The notes below the pieces were generated by a model. That model was given only the letters and a program-made list of their open reading frames with translations. It ran no database searches and had not been told where the DNA came from. Positions 25,300 to 38,267 of a stretch of 64,000 nt of DNA are shown here, piece by piece. Positions within the stretch are counted from its first letter, which is position 1. Each line of letters starts with the position of its first letter. Made by a program: the position numbers and the translations under genes. Origin of the DNA: Eonycteris spelaea (taxonomy: Eukaryota; Chordata; Mammalia; Chiroptera; Pteropodidae); contig PUFA01000284.1 in assembly GCA_003508835.1 (NCBI GenBank), forward strand, positions 514,501-578,500, in the 5' to 3' direction.

Positions 25300-26525
25300 T
25301 AACATGGCTGAAGATTGTAGCAGTCTCAAATCTCCAAAATAGAGTGATGAGGAAGAAAGCACAGAGTGAAACAGTATTCTGACAGCTCCTTCAGAGTAAA
25401 ATGTTATTTATATGCACCCATTTTCTTTTCAGTCACCTCCACCCAAATCGAGCCCAACTCTAAAAACTAGGATCATAAAAACATAATATTCTTTCTACAT
25501 AGCATATGCCTTTATGATGAATCATGGCCAATGAATTAAATCTTCTAAGTAGAGTTTAGTAATTTATATTTCTTTTTTTCTGATGCTGAATTGTGTCAAT
25601 CACAGAACAAAACTTTATTAGATTTCATGGAATAGAGTAAATTTTGTTTAATAGGAATTATAGTGATATGCTAATGCTTGTTTCTATAACTCCTAGTATT
25701 TTGTGAGCTTTATCAAATAGAAGTAAAGAAGGTCACTAATTTTTGCTAAAAATTTTATAAGTAGAGACAATTTGTTTCAAGTCCACAGGCAAATGTCAAA
25801 TAATAAACATCTGTCGATACAGCCTACTCTTAAAAGTCACAAGATAATTAACTGTCAATTATCTATTAATTAGCATTCTCCATTTTTCTGCCTTTTCTCA
25901 ATTTATTTTACTCAATCTTCTGACCTCAGCCCCAATGTAATCTAACCCTACCTAAATTTTAATCATGTTCAGTAATTCCAAACTATCAAAAACATCTAAT
26001 AAAAGGATTAAGAGGTGTGCATTATTTTCCTATGTAACAGACACACAGATTTTCAAAAAATTACTCAAATCCAAACTAGATACTTACCACAATATATATA
26101 TTTAATAATCATTAACATATATATATATATATATAAAATCATTACCATTCCTTAATTACTCATTTACTTCATCACAAGGGCTTTAATTTATTAACTCTAA
26201 TCATTACGAACCCTTTCAAAGTAGTTGCTGTGAATCCTACTTTATAAATAGTAAAACAAGGCTAATTGTTTGCCCATGGGAAAACACTTAATAGTCACCA
26301 AAACATTTAATTTGTCACATGTAATTAAAAATTAAATTTTAAATTTGTCAGTTTTCATTTGTCTGTTTGCTATGCATTTATATTCAAGTTTTGTGGTTCA
26401 CAGAAAAGTTATATTTTTATAAAGTTGTATTTTTAAAAATATTTTTTTAAAAGATGACTATAGGAAAAAGTGAAATAGATGGATAAATAAATTATCATTG
26501 GAATCCAGTTATGAATGTGTATTTT
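25300..26525. other. Unassigned AT-rich sequence
   Basis: No gene or confident repeat. It includes an (AT)n run near 26086-26136. Confidence 0.4.
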
Positions 26526-26634
26526 ATCTTTTACCTTCTTTCCCTGCTCACATCCCACACTCTTAAATAATTCACAATTGATTGCTAGGGATAAACATTT
26601 GTGTGTCTTACTATGTCCCCTTCCTTCTGCTGTT

Positions 26635-26775
26635 TTTTAGTCTTCCCTATAAAGTTACTCCATTGAACTCTGAGCTCTTTTAAGAAAGAGACTATGTCTA
26701 ATTCATGTTTATTTTCTCAATGTCTAAAAACATACCTAGAATTTAGTAGATGATCACTAATGACTTGTTCCCTTA
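26635..26775 (+). repeat. L2 LINE 3' end
   Basis: 'gaactctgagctcttttaag', 'gagactatgtctaattcatg' and 'catacctagaatttagtaga' match the L2 3' UTR blocks in order. Confidence 0.55.
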
Positions 26776-27448
26776 ATTAAGATAATTCATCATTTAAATC
26801 CTTGCATTGAAGGTAGTTTCTCTGAGGGAGTTTTAACAACTAACTCCCCTCTTTCCTACCCATGGTCTGAACAATATGACAGTAGCACAAGTATTATAGA
26901 AAAGTACTAGATTAAAGGATAAACTTTAGTGTAAGAGCCCAATGGGTTTCATAACTAAATCCTAGAATTAAGCAGAAGTATTAACCCCCAAGCACAGACA
27001 AGACTGGGCCCAAGTCGATTTTACTTGATTTTATATGTCCTCTAGGGGACAGGGATACTAGAGGAACAGTGGACAAAAGAGAAAAGAAAGGTGAGGCTAC
27101 GCCACACATTCCAGTTATTACTCCCAATATTACCAGTCAAGTAATTCTCTTCGCCTCTCAAGGGTGAAATGGAGTAGCAGAGAGACCTGGAGTTACACTG
27201 TTAAAGCTCCCTTCACAGGAAAAAAAAAAAAAAATCAGGAGTAGAGAAGTTTTCCCAAATAATATTATATGGCTTTCATTAGTATCTCAAAATTGAGTGT
27301 TAGCTTGTAAGTAATATGATAAATTGCAGTGTCTATTTACTAATGTTAATTGGAGAGTTCACCAGAAGTTGAGCACAGCTAAGTAGCAATACATAAAAAT
27401 GGTATTGTGAAGAGCAGATAGGACATTCTCCATTTGCATTTAAGGTCA

Positions 27449-27487
27449 CACACACACAGACACACACGCAGACACACACACACGTGC
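27449..27487 (+). repeat. Imperfect (CA)n repeat
   Basis: CA units interrupted by CAGA and CACGCA. The short His/Thr-rich frame over it is an artefact. Confidence 0.85.
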
Positions 27488-28166
27488 ACAACAAAACCTG
27501 GAACCAAAATTGGCTGTGTGTGGGAGGTGGAGAGAAATCAAAATGATGAAGTCCTTCTTGCCACCTCCCTTGGGGTGACTGTAGGGGTTCCCTGGAGGAA
27601 TTGCCAAAACAACTAAGTCTCAGTGGCTTATGTCAAAAGTAGTTTGGCAGAATTTTAAAGCTGATCCAGGAACTTCCCTCAAATCAAGACACCACATTCT
27701 GTGTAAATAGAAAATCTTGGGAGCTGACATTACCTTTACACAGATATTTGGAGTGCATCATTAGGGATAGACATAGTTTAAATATAATAGATACAGTTAT
27801 TCTTGGATATTAAATGAGCACTACAGTACTATACTTTTAAATTTATATAGGTTATTTATTTTAGTAGCTGTTTGATGGCTTTAAAGATTAATAAAGAATC
27901 CATCGGAAGCTTCTTTATAATAACAACCAGGACTTATTTATTATGATGTTAACTCAAAGCTGAAACTTTAAGGTACTTTTTCAAGGATCTGAATGAACTT
28001 AAAAAACAAAAACACATCATAAAAAGAGGAAAAGTAATACTGAAGTTGGCCTCACAGTGCTTATAGTCTGATTACATATATATATAAAGCATGTGGGCTA
28101 GTTTCACACAAGGATGAGAAAAAAGAAAAACACAAAGAGGTAGCATGTTATAAAAAAAAGAAGAAC

Positions 28167-28200
28167 TGAAACAAAACAAACAAAACAAAAAGAAAAGACA
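28167..28200 (+). repeat. (CAAAA)n A-rich tract
   Basis: Repeating ACAAAACAAAC-type units. Confidence 0.8.
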
Positions 28201-28334
28201 TGACATTGGAATGAGAATCAGAGATTCTCATACTGCTTATCTTACGAATCACTTGTGTAACCCAGCAGACTTCCACTTAATTAGAAAGCATTGTAAGGAA
28301 TTAAATTAGAAAAGACTCTTAGAGGTAAACTATT

Positions 28335-28460
28335 GATATATACTAATTTTACAGAAGATGCCCCTGAGACTTAAGGCAAAGTGTTTTTCTGAAGACACAC
28401 AGTGAGTCAATGGCAGAGCTAGGATTAAGATTCAGATAATCTCACTCCTAGTTTGATTAT
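28335..28460 (-). repeat. MIR SINE
   Basis: 'attttacagaagatgcccct', 'gagacttaaggcaaagtgtt', 'gaagacacacagtgagtcaa', 'tggcagagctaggattaaga' and 'ttcagataatctcactccta' are the antisense MIR core and 5' region in order. Confidence 0.75.
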
Positions 28461-29657
28461 TTTCCTTTAGATAATCTCTGTGGTTCCTTTTTGCTCTAAA
28501 TTCTGTGATTATAATAACTTCCTTTTTGGCACTTTTTATCCCCATAATACAGTTAGAGCATATATTCTTACTCTGCCCCATTACTCCACTTTACACATAT
28601 GTAAGCAGAAACTCTGAGTATAGGAATAATTCTGAGAACACAGATATACAGTTCATAACTCTCTGCATATACCCCCATGAGAGGTGTAATTTCTCTTGGA
28701 ATAATTTACAAAGAGAGTTAACCTTAAACTGAGTCTATTCATGTACCTACCCTCCTATCTGTATGCTTCTTGTCAACATAGACCAAAACGAGAATCAGGT
28801 GACCTTCTCTGAGAGGTGTCTGCATGGCTCTCTTTTAAAGAGAAAAGTAAAGACTTTAAGAGAGAAAGTTTTATAAATGTTTAGATTCCCTAGGGCCTGA
28901 CAAATAAATATTAGTGAATGCATAGAATATGATTCAGTGTAATTCTAGAGACTACCTTAAATTCATTATCTGTATTTTATAATTCCTTTCCAAAGCCCAG
29001 ACAATTCCAATGTGGGGTTATCCATCTTGTAAAGAACTGTCCAATTGTACTATTATATTCTTCTTTGGGAACTGGATATTAAGCCCCACCCTTCACCTCC
29101 AGGGGCATTTATGACAACTGGCTATCCTCTGAAGGATAGCAGAGTTATCCCTAACCCTTATATACCCCTATTAGTTCATGAAGTCCAGTAAACATACATC
29201 AGTATTTAGGAGTGTCTTTTTTAATAACAATGGCTAAGTACTGGGAAGATAATTTTTTCCTGGCTCTTGAGAATACCACTGAAATGTGGTTCAGAAGTGC
29301 CTGGGCATCAACATGTGCTATTTCACAATTCTATTATCCTTTTTTTTTTCCCTCTGATACACAGCAGATGCTAGAAATGGTCTCTTTACTCTTCACCTGT
29401 GTAAGATTGCCTTGCCTTTTCTAATCTTAGACATGGGCTCCAGAAATATCACCTGGCACATAGCTTCTTAAGACAGGAGGCCGAATTATCCAGTGTGCCT
29501 TCCTGCATCCCCTGTGGGGTCAGGGCCTCCCTTTTCCCCTTTCAGTTCAGCTTGGCTTGTTATCTTTGTAACACTTAGCAAAAGATAGCAGATTAAGCCA
29601 AGTGCAGAGATAATGAAATATAAATTAGTAGGTTTTCTAGCCTTTATCCACAGCCCT

Positions 29658-30017
29658 GTCAGAGTGTATTATCTGATAGATTGAGTTCAGAGCAAGTCAG
29701 TTAAATTTTCCCTTATCAGAAACTGAGTGTGAAGTGTGGTAATGTTGCAAAGTGCAGAACAAAAATCTCTCTCTTTTGCATCCCATGACTGCTCCAGGCA
29801 ACATTCTTGGAAACCTCTGACTAGGAAGGAAGAGAAGACCCTGAGATATATACAGTGTGACAAGCCAGGAGGCTATGCTTCTCCGGTAACCGTCCTATGA
29901 ACGGCAGTCGCCTGTGGCTGTGACATTACCACACTTTGCTCAGCTTCAGAAAAGGAAATTTAACTGACGACTGCTATGAACTGAAGCCACAGCCTAAACC
30001 AGATAATATACCCTGAC
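29658..30017. repeat. Long imperfect inverted repeat
   Basis: The left arm (29658-29744) and right arm (29924-30017) are reverse complements over nearly their whole length. Paired blocks include 'gtattatctg', 'gtcagttaaattt' and 'aagtgtggtaatg'. The 180-bp spacer holds further self-complementary words ('ggtaac' and 'cattacc'; 'cctatgaac' and 'gctatgaac'). I do not recognise it as a named transposon. It may be a decayed miniature inverted-repeat element or a structured regulatory segment. Confidence 0.7.
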
Positions 30018-30513
30018 AATACTGTCAAGCAAAAAAGGCTGTGTTCCCATTGATTTCATCGCATTAGAGACATATTACCCTGAGCAGTGTGTGTTCGAGG
30101 GTATATCGTGCACACTATGGGAATATCAAAGGGAATGCACACTGATTTAGGCAGAAGCAGGCCTCCAGGAGAAGAATTTCCGAGTGGCCTGACGGAAACA
30201 TGCAGCATTTGGCAAAGCAGAGAAGGCAATGCTATTGATGGTAATTATAACTTGGTTCTTCGTTTGTATCAACTTGTACCTGCTGGGTTTATTTGAGAGA
30301 AGAAACCAGTTCAAATATAGCAACCACAACACTGAACCTCTCCTTTTCTTTTCTTTTTTTTTCGTTTTTTCTTTTCTTTTAGAAAGATAGCAGATATACT
30401 ATAAAACATTCAGGGGACAGGGAGTAAAAATTAATTATTCAAACTATTCCAAAGATGACTAAGTTCTGTACTTCATTCAATTTGCAGATAGAGCTCTCCG
30501 CAAGTGTCTTATT

Positions 30514-30634
30514 TTACTATATTTTATTTTATTATTAGTTTCAAGTACACAGTATATTGGTTAGACATTTATACAGTTTATAAAACAATCCCCCTAATGT
30601 ACTTTCTCTCCTCTGGTCCTCCACATAGCCATTA
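30514..30634 (-). mobile_element. 120-bp L1 3' end with 20-bp target duplication
   Basis: The + strand has 'ttatttattattagtttcaa'-type sequence and 'ggttagacatttatacagtt', followed by 'cccctaatgtactttctctc'. It is a severely 5'-truncated antisense L1 tail. The flanks 'ctctccgcaagtgtcttatt' (30494-30513) and 'ctctccggaagtttcttatt' (30635-30654) agree at 18 of 20 positions and form the target-site duplication. Confidence 0.85.
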
Positions 30635-31959
30635 CTCTCCGGAAGTTTCTTATTGTTTTAATTATCATGTATCAGCACCTTTTACAAAACAATGTCGGCA
30701 CATAGCCACTCAAATAAATATGCATTCCTATTTCAGCTGACTCATTTGGCAAAAGCAAAAAGAATTGGAGAGAAGCAAAAGTTATGGTAATAGCTGATAA
30801 ATTTTTTTAAATGAAGTGTTTTTAATGTTGTTTGTGGGTGCTTGTACAGATCAAAAGGGCAAATAAAGAAGAAATCAGCAGAAAGAAATATGTCTTTATT
30901 TCTCGTAAAGTCAAAAACTAATTTCTAAAATTGTCTTGAGACTCAGCTCAAAAATTATTTTATTAATACTTTCGTGAAGAAAGTTCTAAATAATCTCCAA
31001 GTCATGCTTCCTAGATATTCTTTTCTGATATCTTTTAACTTTAAATTCTTCCACAATGCTGTTCTCGGGATCATTTGTTTCTCTCATCACTCTGATCATA
31101 ATTTTTTTCTTCTTCTGAAACTTTATTTATATAGTCTGAGTTTTGGACAGCTGTGGCTCACTTTTCTCTTTAACTACAAGCTACTGACATATGAGTGTGT
31201 TGTCCACATCTAAGCCGTAGTCATCCTCATCCTTCGTTGGGCTTAATACTTTCCAGCTCTGAGGTGCTTCAAATTAAATGATCAATATGTAAATTAATGA
31301 TTCATTGTTATAAGTAAATATCCAGGAAAAAAAAAAAAAAACACGTCATTGAAGATGCCCAGGCCTTCCTAAAGAAACGGCTAAATCATTTTCAGGGAGG
31401 TTGATTTGTCTTTAAAAGCAATTTTGATGGCATCAATGTTTCTTTGATTATAATAATAAGCTAGAAGTAGGGGAAAGAGAGCACATGCTGAAGAGATTCA
31501 AGTATGCTTAAAACAATTCGTAATTTGTTTCCCCATCATTAAAGAATGACATCGATACTGGGAAACAAAATGTGACCACTCTTTCCTCTAGCTCATTGAA
31601 TAGAGAGGAAAATAGTCTGGAAGGTTTGGACCAGGTGACTACCCTTCCCCATTCTGGAGCCCTCCAGCACATTTCTGCCATCTGTGCACACTTTTACTGA
31701 GTTCTTTACTTTTTGATATGAAAAATTTATAAATAAGCAAATAAAGCACACTTAAATTATTAATATAAAATTACATTATTGCTATAAATATCATTAATTA
31801 AATGAATATAAAGATTGCTTTGTTAATATCGAGATTCAATCATTAATATGAAGAATCAAAATTCACAACATGATGAATTATATAATTTATGACATATCTT
31901 TCACCTGATAAAATTTCAGTTTTTTGTATTACTTTCTATGTTCAATATTAAAGGTGGTA

Positions 31960-32860
31960 CATTACCTGATACATTCTCTTCTGCTCCTTTGTTTCTGAAG
32001 TTTATTTTCAGTTTGGTGTGTCTCTTGTTAACATTGTACAGCTGGATCTTTTTCTCTTTTTTTTTTTTTTAGCACATTCTGTGTTTTCTCTTTTAAATAT
32101 TTAATTACCACTATGCTTGAACTTATCTTACCCCTTTTATCCTATACTCTCCTATTGTTCCCCCACCCCACTCCCACTCTTCTTCTCTATGGTTACACTG
32201 ACAGATTTTTCTTTTTCCTTAAGTGGTACAGAAACTTTGCTCCTATACAGGTTACGATGGTTACCATTAAATTTTGAGCAAACTCATTAAAATATTACCA
32301 ACATCTAGGTAATATCTATAACCTCCCTCTTCCCCCATCTTCAGGTATACTGAGAGCTAGCTGCTCATGCTTGTCTCAAACACCTGCCAGATCTTGGATT
32401 TTATTTACAAAATCTTGGATTTTACTCTCCAGTTATACTTTTGAATTTTGGATGAGTGTGTTAGCATGAGGAAATCATACTGTGTGTATTTGTGTAATTT
32501 TAATTAGTAAAGTATATCCTCCAATAATCTTTGTTGGAAAGTATGCAAATGATAAGCTTTCTGAATTCATAAATATCAAAAAAAAAGTCTTTTTTACCTT
32601 CAAAACTGAATGTAATTTTGATTTGGTATAGAGTTCTAGATTTAAAATATTTTTTTCCTGCAGAAATTTAAAGATACTGTACCATTTACTTCTGGTTTCT
32701 CGGGTGTCCATTAATAAATCTGTTCTTACTCTCACCCTCATTTCTTGTTCCTTTGTAGGTGACATCCTTCTCTAAAGAAGCCTTTGTGATTTTCCTCCAA
32801 ATTTTTAGAATTTAGTGAAAGGGTTTTGTTACAAATTCTGCTTAGAGCATTGGGTCGAAA
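31960..32860 (-). mobile_element. Decayed L1 fragment (ORF1 end to ORF2 start)
   Basis: Antisense L1 blocks: 'acagctggatctttttctct' at 32040 (the start of ORF2) and 'ggtatagagttctagattta' at 32623, then 'tttcctgcagaaatttaaag', 'accatttacttctggtttct' and 'taataaatctgttcttactc' (the ORF1 C-terminal region). Many stops and indels are present, including an internal T run at 32059-32072. Confidence 0.5.
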
Positions 32861-32884
32861 GTGAAGTGTATCTTTGGAAATCAT

Positions 32885-33240
32885 TTATAGATTCAACAAC
32901 TGTTTATATGTACATTTTTGGGGGGTCCAACAGTAAGGGATATAATATTGAACAAGATAAACATAGCTCCACTCTGGTTAGATTCACAGTTTCCTGAGAG
33001 TAACAGACATTAACAAGTAAATTATCAATCTGTATATAATTACACTTTTGATAAGGACTACAAAGGAGAGCATAATATGCAATGAGTATAAAACGCTATA
33101 AGCAGGGCAGAGTGGGGATTAGGGGACAAGTCAGAGAAAGCTTTGCTCCAAAAAATAATATGTAATGCTGCACTTGAAACATGAGAAGTTAGGAAGGTAG
33201 TGAGGTAAGTGGAGGAGAAAGTAAGAAGATTTATAGCATA
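32885..33240 (-). repeat. L2 LINE fragment
   Basis: 'attgaacaagataaacatag', 'gataaggactacaaaggaga' and 'gtcagagaaagctttgctcc' followed by 'acatgagaagttaggaaggt' track antisense L2. Confidence 0.55.
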
Positions 33241-34339
33241 AAACCTCTTCTAATAATAGTGAAAACAATATAATTAAGTGAGAAACTAGACAAAATTATG
33301 ATGCTTAAGTAAAAAACATTTACTCAAGCTATTATTTATAATACCCTTTATATGCTAAAATTCAACAAATGATTTTATACTAAGACCTTTTCCATAGGAT
33401 GACACCAACAACGGATGACCAGGTGTTTTAAACTAACATAACTGCTAAATTATAACACAGCACCATGCACTCAGTGTTTCGTGTTCTACAAAACAATTTC
33501 TCAAACCTAAAAGGACCTTTTACTAACTCCTTATGCCTAGGAGACATAATAATATTAGTGTTTACTTCCCACAGATAAGGCTGAAAAATGTAAAGCTATG
33601 ACTCATTTCCCAACAGAAAACCACTTAAAAGAAAAAGATTAACAAAGTAAGAATCTTAGTTACTCTCCAGCCTAAAGCTGGGGGGGACTAGACTAGATAC
33701 ATTTGCTATAATTTTTTCAATTCTACAAGTCAAACACTTAGGGCTGGGGTATTAGAATCCATTCTGAAATTAAGTTTACTTGTGTTCTTTCTTTCCTGTA
33801 CTGTAAAGGCATATTCCTAGAGGTGTAATTGTACAGTGCTGGAACCAGGATGATAAGGAATATAATGAAGTGACTTTATGAGTGCAATTCCAGAATTTCC
33901 CAGACATATCTGTATTCAAATTAAGTTTACAGTTTGAAAATAATGTAGTAAGTACAAGTACAAGAACACAGTAGTAGATATTTTTAGTCATAGAACAAGT
34001 CAGAGAGTCAATTATTTCTTAACTCCATCCCTGTCTTTCTCTATAAGGTAGAATCGAACAGGTCACAAATAGGTGAAGAGGTGAATTTGGCTTTCTGTTC
34101 TCTCACTAGACATAATCACAGGAGTCACAAGGCAAAATCAATGGCTGCGATGACAAAAATCCTATAATTGTGGCATAATCTATTTATTGTTATTCAACCT
34201 ATATCGCAATGCTTAGTTTTAGAATGCCACGTAATTTTTAAATTTAAATAATCATAATATGTGCCCCATTGAAAAACAATTTTCTAATAAGGAGGAAATG
34301 TAGTAGGAGCAAACCCCTCAATTTGTTCCATCTGTTATG

Positions 34340-35140
34340 TTCATGGGACTGTGTTCTTTTTTCCCTTTTCTTTTTTTCCCACAGATCAACAAGATAAATC
34401 TAACTGCCTAGCTGCAAAAAAAGGATGAAAGGGGTTCCACTGTGAACTGAAGTTTCAGTCGAGATGCCTTATACTGGCTGATGTTCTGAAATTAGCATGA
34501 AACAGCACCAGAGGAAACAGAGGGATTCTTCAGTGTTGTACAAAGGACCCTGTGAACTTTCCAAATGCCTGAGATCTCATTACTGACAACATTTTTTGCC
34601 CTCCAAGTTTTCACGTGGTGACCTTATGGCTTCCATTGGAGCGCAAATGCAGATTTCCTCTCCAGTGAAATGGCATGAACAGAGTGAAAAACAGTCTTTA
34701 AGAAGGCAAGCTGTGTACCACCGACATAATTAGGAAAGCTGCTTGAGAGGAGAGTGGTGGACATCTAATGAGCTAGCAAGGATAAGGTGGAAAAATGAGA
34801 GCATGGTTATGTAGTGGAAGCACTGCTTGAGTTTTCTTTTAGGTAGGTTGAAAAACAAAATATTAAGCCTGCTGAAGCCCTTCCAGAGTTTGAGGATTAA
34901 AAGCTCTAAGGAAGCTTATGCCACTGTAGAAAGGGAAGAGAGAGAAGGGAGTATTCTGCCTTCAGTAGTTTCTGATTGCTGCTCCTCTGACCCAAATTCA
35001 CTTAGAAAGGCAGTATCAATGTCAGCGAGAAAGAGTCATAAAAAATGTTTTTAATAATTTCAATATAGAACACAGGATTTTGTCAGGCCGTGTGACATAT
35101 TTTGATAAAAGTTCAAGAGGGAATTTAAAAACAGGTAACT
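34340..35140 (+). other. Repeat-free block behind an acceptor-like polypyrimidine tract
   Basis: A run of almost only C and T (34353-34382) ends in 'cccacag' at 34384, an excellent 3' splice-site consensus. About 750 bp of balanced, repeat-free sequence follows. A donor-like 'acaggtaact' starts at 35131. The interval has no long open frame, so if it is transcribed it would be a noncoding or untranslated exon. The evidence is signal-like sequence only. Confidence 0.25.
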
Positions 35141-37140
35141 GTCTTTAAGAGTAATCATTACAAAGTCAAGGACTCTAAAGGCATTGTATTTTAGAGTCCT
35201 AAAAAATTTATATATATATCCTGTACTAGCTGTATGAGTTTAAATGAGTTGTCAAAATTCTTAACCCTCCAATTTCTCATCTATATAGTGGGCCCAATTT
35301 CACAAAAAAAATTTTGTGAAAATTAACTAAGATAATGCAGGTAAAACAAAAGAGCACTTTTTCATAACAATGAATATTAGTTGTTTTTGCTGTCATTAGA
35401 GCTGGTGAGGATCTAAACTAAAGCAGTGGTAGTAGCAGTGGCATTTGAGAAATATTTGGGTAGCAAAATTAGGAAAATCTGGAGATTCATTGGATATGTG
35501 TATACAGAGGAAGAGAGATCAAGGTTCATTCCCAGAACTTAATATAGAAAGCTGAGTAGATGAAACTCATCATTTGACATGGATAGTACCAAAGAGGAGG
35601 AAGATTGAATGAGGAAGATGACGAGGACCTCTAGTGGGAAATCTCAAGGTCCTTGTTGATTATTCCAGGGCAGGTCAACAAAGACCTTGGTCTTAGGAGA
35701 TAGACAGTCCTTGAAGAAGACAAAAAATGGTTTGGTACCAGAGTATGTGGAGAATCTGGTAATTTTAGTGAATTGGAAACAAAGGATTACCTAGGATCAA
35801 AGACAGAATGATTAATGGTGTCATGTACAACTAAATTGTGAGCTCCATAAAGGAAGAAAATGTAGTGAGTGTTTGCTGGTTTTGATTACCCAGCTTCCAA
35901 TCATTTTTCATCGGTAAAATACCCAAATTCTCCTTTAGGGAAACACCCTATCCTGCTTTCTTTTTATAAATTTCCACCCCAGCTTATATCAGTCAGTACA
36001 CCAAATGTCTTGGAAGTACTGATTGATTTAGCAGTAGACGCCAATTAAGTCCAACCAGAGTAAATTCTTAATTTTTCAGAGAAAATTGCACAGAGACACA
36101 TTCTTGCCTACTGGACTTAAACTTTGAAATGGCTGAGGCTCAATCTTATATCTAACTCCAATATTGTCTATCCACAACCTTGTGCAGTTTCTTACAAGAT
36201 ATAAAAACTAGTATAATATTTTTAGCATTTTTTAATATTCAATATGCAAGATAGATTTTTTGGTATTGATGATAATAATAATGTACTAATATAAGATATA
36301 CTTGTAAACATAGTGTTGTGAAGTTTTATTCTGAAAATAAAATCTCTAGTTTGTATATTGGAAATGCAATAATTAAAGTTTAGAGCTCTAAGAAAAAACT
36401 AAATTTTTTATAGTGGCATCTTTAATTCCTAAGTATTACCATCATATTCCATTGTCATTTAAATTATTCTCCAAACCCTGGGGAATGGAATTTTTTATAC
36501 CAGACAAATAGCAATAAATTCTGATTATATTTATTTCACCAGTTGTTTAGCTTCAGGGAAGTGGCAGTAGAGAGACTATGAATAAAGTAGTATAGAATAA
36601 AGGGATCAACAGAAAACAGATCATTTTAAATTACTCAAATTATGTAAGTTGACATTATTAAAGTTATTATTAAAGCCCAACAAATCCAATCCATGCTCCT
36701 ATTTATTATTACATTTATATTACTAGGAGGCTGTGCAAGATATACATTATATTGTCTAGTAAAATTTATAGTATGGTTTTATTAAAATACTAACAAAATT
36801 TATAGAAAATACTTGTTTCATAGCTTTTTTTCTGTCATTCAGAAAATGTTTAAAGATGGCCCATTAAAAAATACTTTGTTCACTTTCTGAGAACCCCGTA
36901 TTTTCTGAGAATGTGTGTCAGGGTCAGGTCTTACAACTTCCTGGATTAGTCAACTAAAGGGTTGAATGTCATATGAGCTCAGTTGCGCACCCCAAAACTC
37001 CACAATCCTGGGTATTAAAAAGTAAAATATATAGTATAACTGCCAGTATTTGACTTGCCAAAAATAAAAATAAAAATGGTATTCATTTCATACATCAACT
37101 TTCTAGAGTGGCAAAAAATAATTAGAGTGAGCACCTGTTG
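35140..37140. other. Unassigned AT-rich sequence
   Basis: No gene or confident repeat. A possible L2 3' trace lies at 35836-35900 ('aaattgtgagctccataaag'). Confidence 0.4.
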
Positions 37141-37184
37141 ATTGTATCTCTCCAAAACATCCCCTCAACACTCACTTTGTCTAG

Positions 37185-37555
37185 TACTAGAGAACTTTTA
37201 TCCTGTGGAAAGCCCACACTGTGGCTCAACCATATCTGATCCTTCTACCACTACAGGGGCAGAGTTGACTCAGTTTGACCAATCAGAGTAACACAGTCTC
37301 CAAAATACAGTCAGCCAAACTAAGTCAAACAAAATCTTTTTTATATTTTGGCAAAAGATAGCAGCCATTTGGCTCCCTTGTGAAGAGAACTTGTACTAGA
37401 GAATGACAGAGTGTGAGATCCGAAGACATCTTCTGGATAGACCGATCCAGACAAAGCTGAATCCAGCAGCACCTCCTCAATTTTCCATTTATGAAAGGCA
37501 GAAATTGGCTTATTGTAACTTGTAACCAAAAAGTGTCCTGACTAAAATGGATAGA
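37185..37555 (+). mobile_element. Ancient LTR of uncertain family
   Basis: 'cagtttgaccaatcagagta', 'aaggcagaaattggcttatt' and 'taacttgtaaccaaaaagtg' followed by 'tcctgactaaaa' correspond to an old mammalian LTR that ends 'cacttgcaaccaaagagtcc'. The minus-strand frame at 37341-37529 is incidental. Confidence 0.4.
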
Positions 37556-38219
37556 ACTAGTTGAAGTGCTGTTAAAATTTTTTTCTAAGCACTTTCTAAG
37601 GGCTGAAGAACTTCACAGATCAAAAGTATAAGTAAGATACTGTCTCAAGTACTTGTGCCTCACTAATTAGAAATTATGCAACCACATATCACTGGTGACC
37701 TTTAAAAGGTACTAGCTATGACATTGGCTTAGGAGCCATTTTTAGTTGTATAAAAATGTCTGTGTCGGAGATTATTATAGAACAATTATGTGTGTTTTAT
37801 AAAGAAACTAAGGTCTTAACTTGTATTAAAAACACATTAAAGAATTTTTGTTTGCTTTCAAGACAGTAAGATATATCTACATATTGTCAACATTTTGAAA
37901 ATGCAACTTAAATTGCAAGTGCAAACAACATTGTTGTTTAACTATTTATATCCTTGAACCCTTGCCTCTCACTTTCCCAACACTGCTGCCAAGATGGAAT
38001 CAACTGCATTTTGCTTGCTCCTTTTTATAATCAATAATAATTACCAAAGAGGCATCTAAGACTTTTTCTTTTCCTTCGAACTAAATAAGAGGAGCATTAA
38101 GAGATTTTTAAAAACTCTCCTAAATGTTATCTCCTCTTACTTTAGATTATAATATCTATAGAACTGAACTGTAGTCCAAATCAAAAACAATGTAGAAGAG
38201 GATAGTTTTCTGAAGGAGC

Positions 38220-38267
38220 AATAGGGAATGATAGCCTCGAGCTAATAGGGAATGATAGCCTCGAGCT
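38220..38267 (+). repeat. Perfect 24-bp tandem duplication
   Basis: A 24-base unit containing 'tagggaatgatagcctcgag' occurs twice with no mismatch, followed by four bases of a third copy. Each copy carries the CpG-containing palindrome CTCGAG. Confidence 0.98.
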
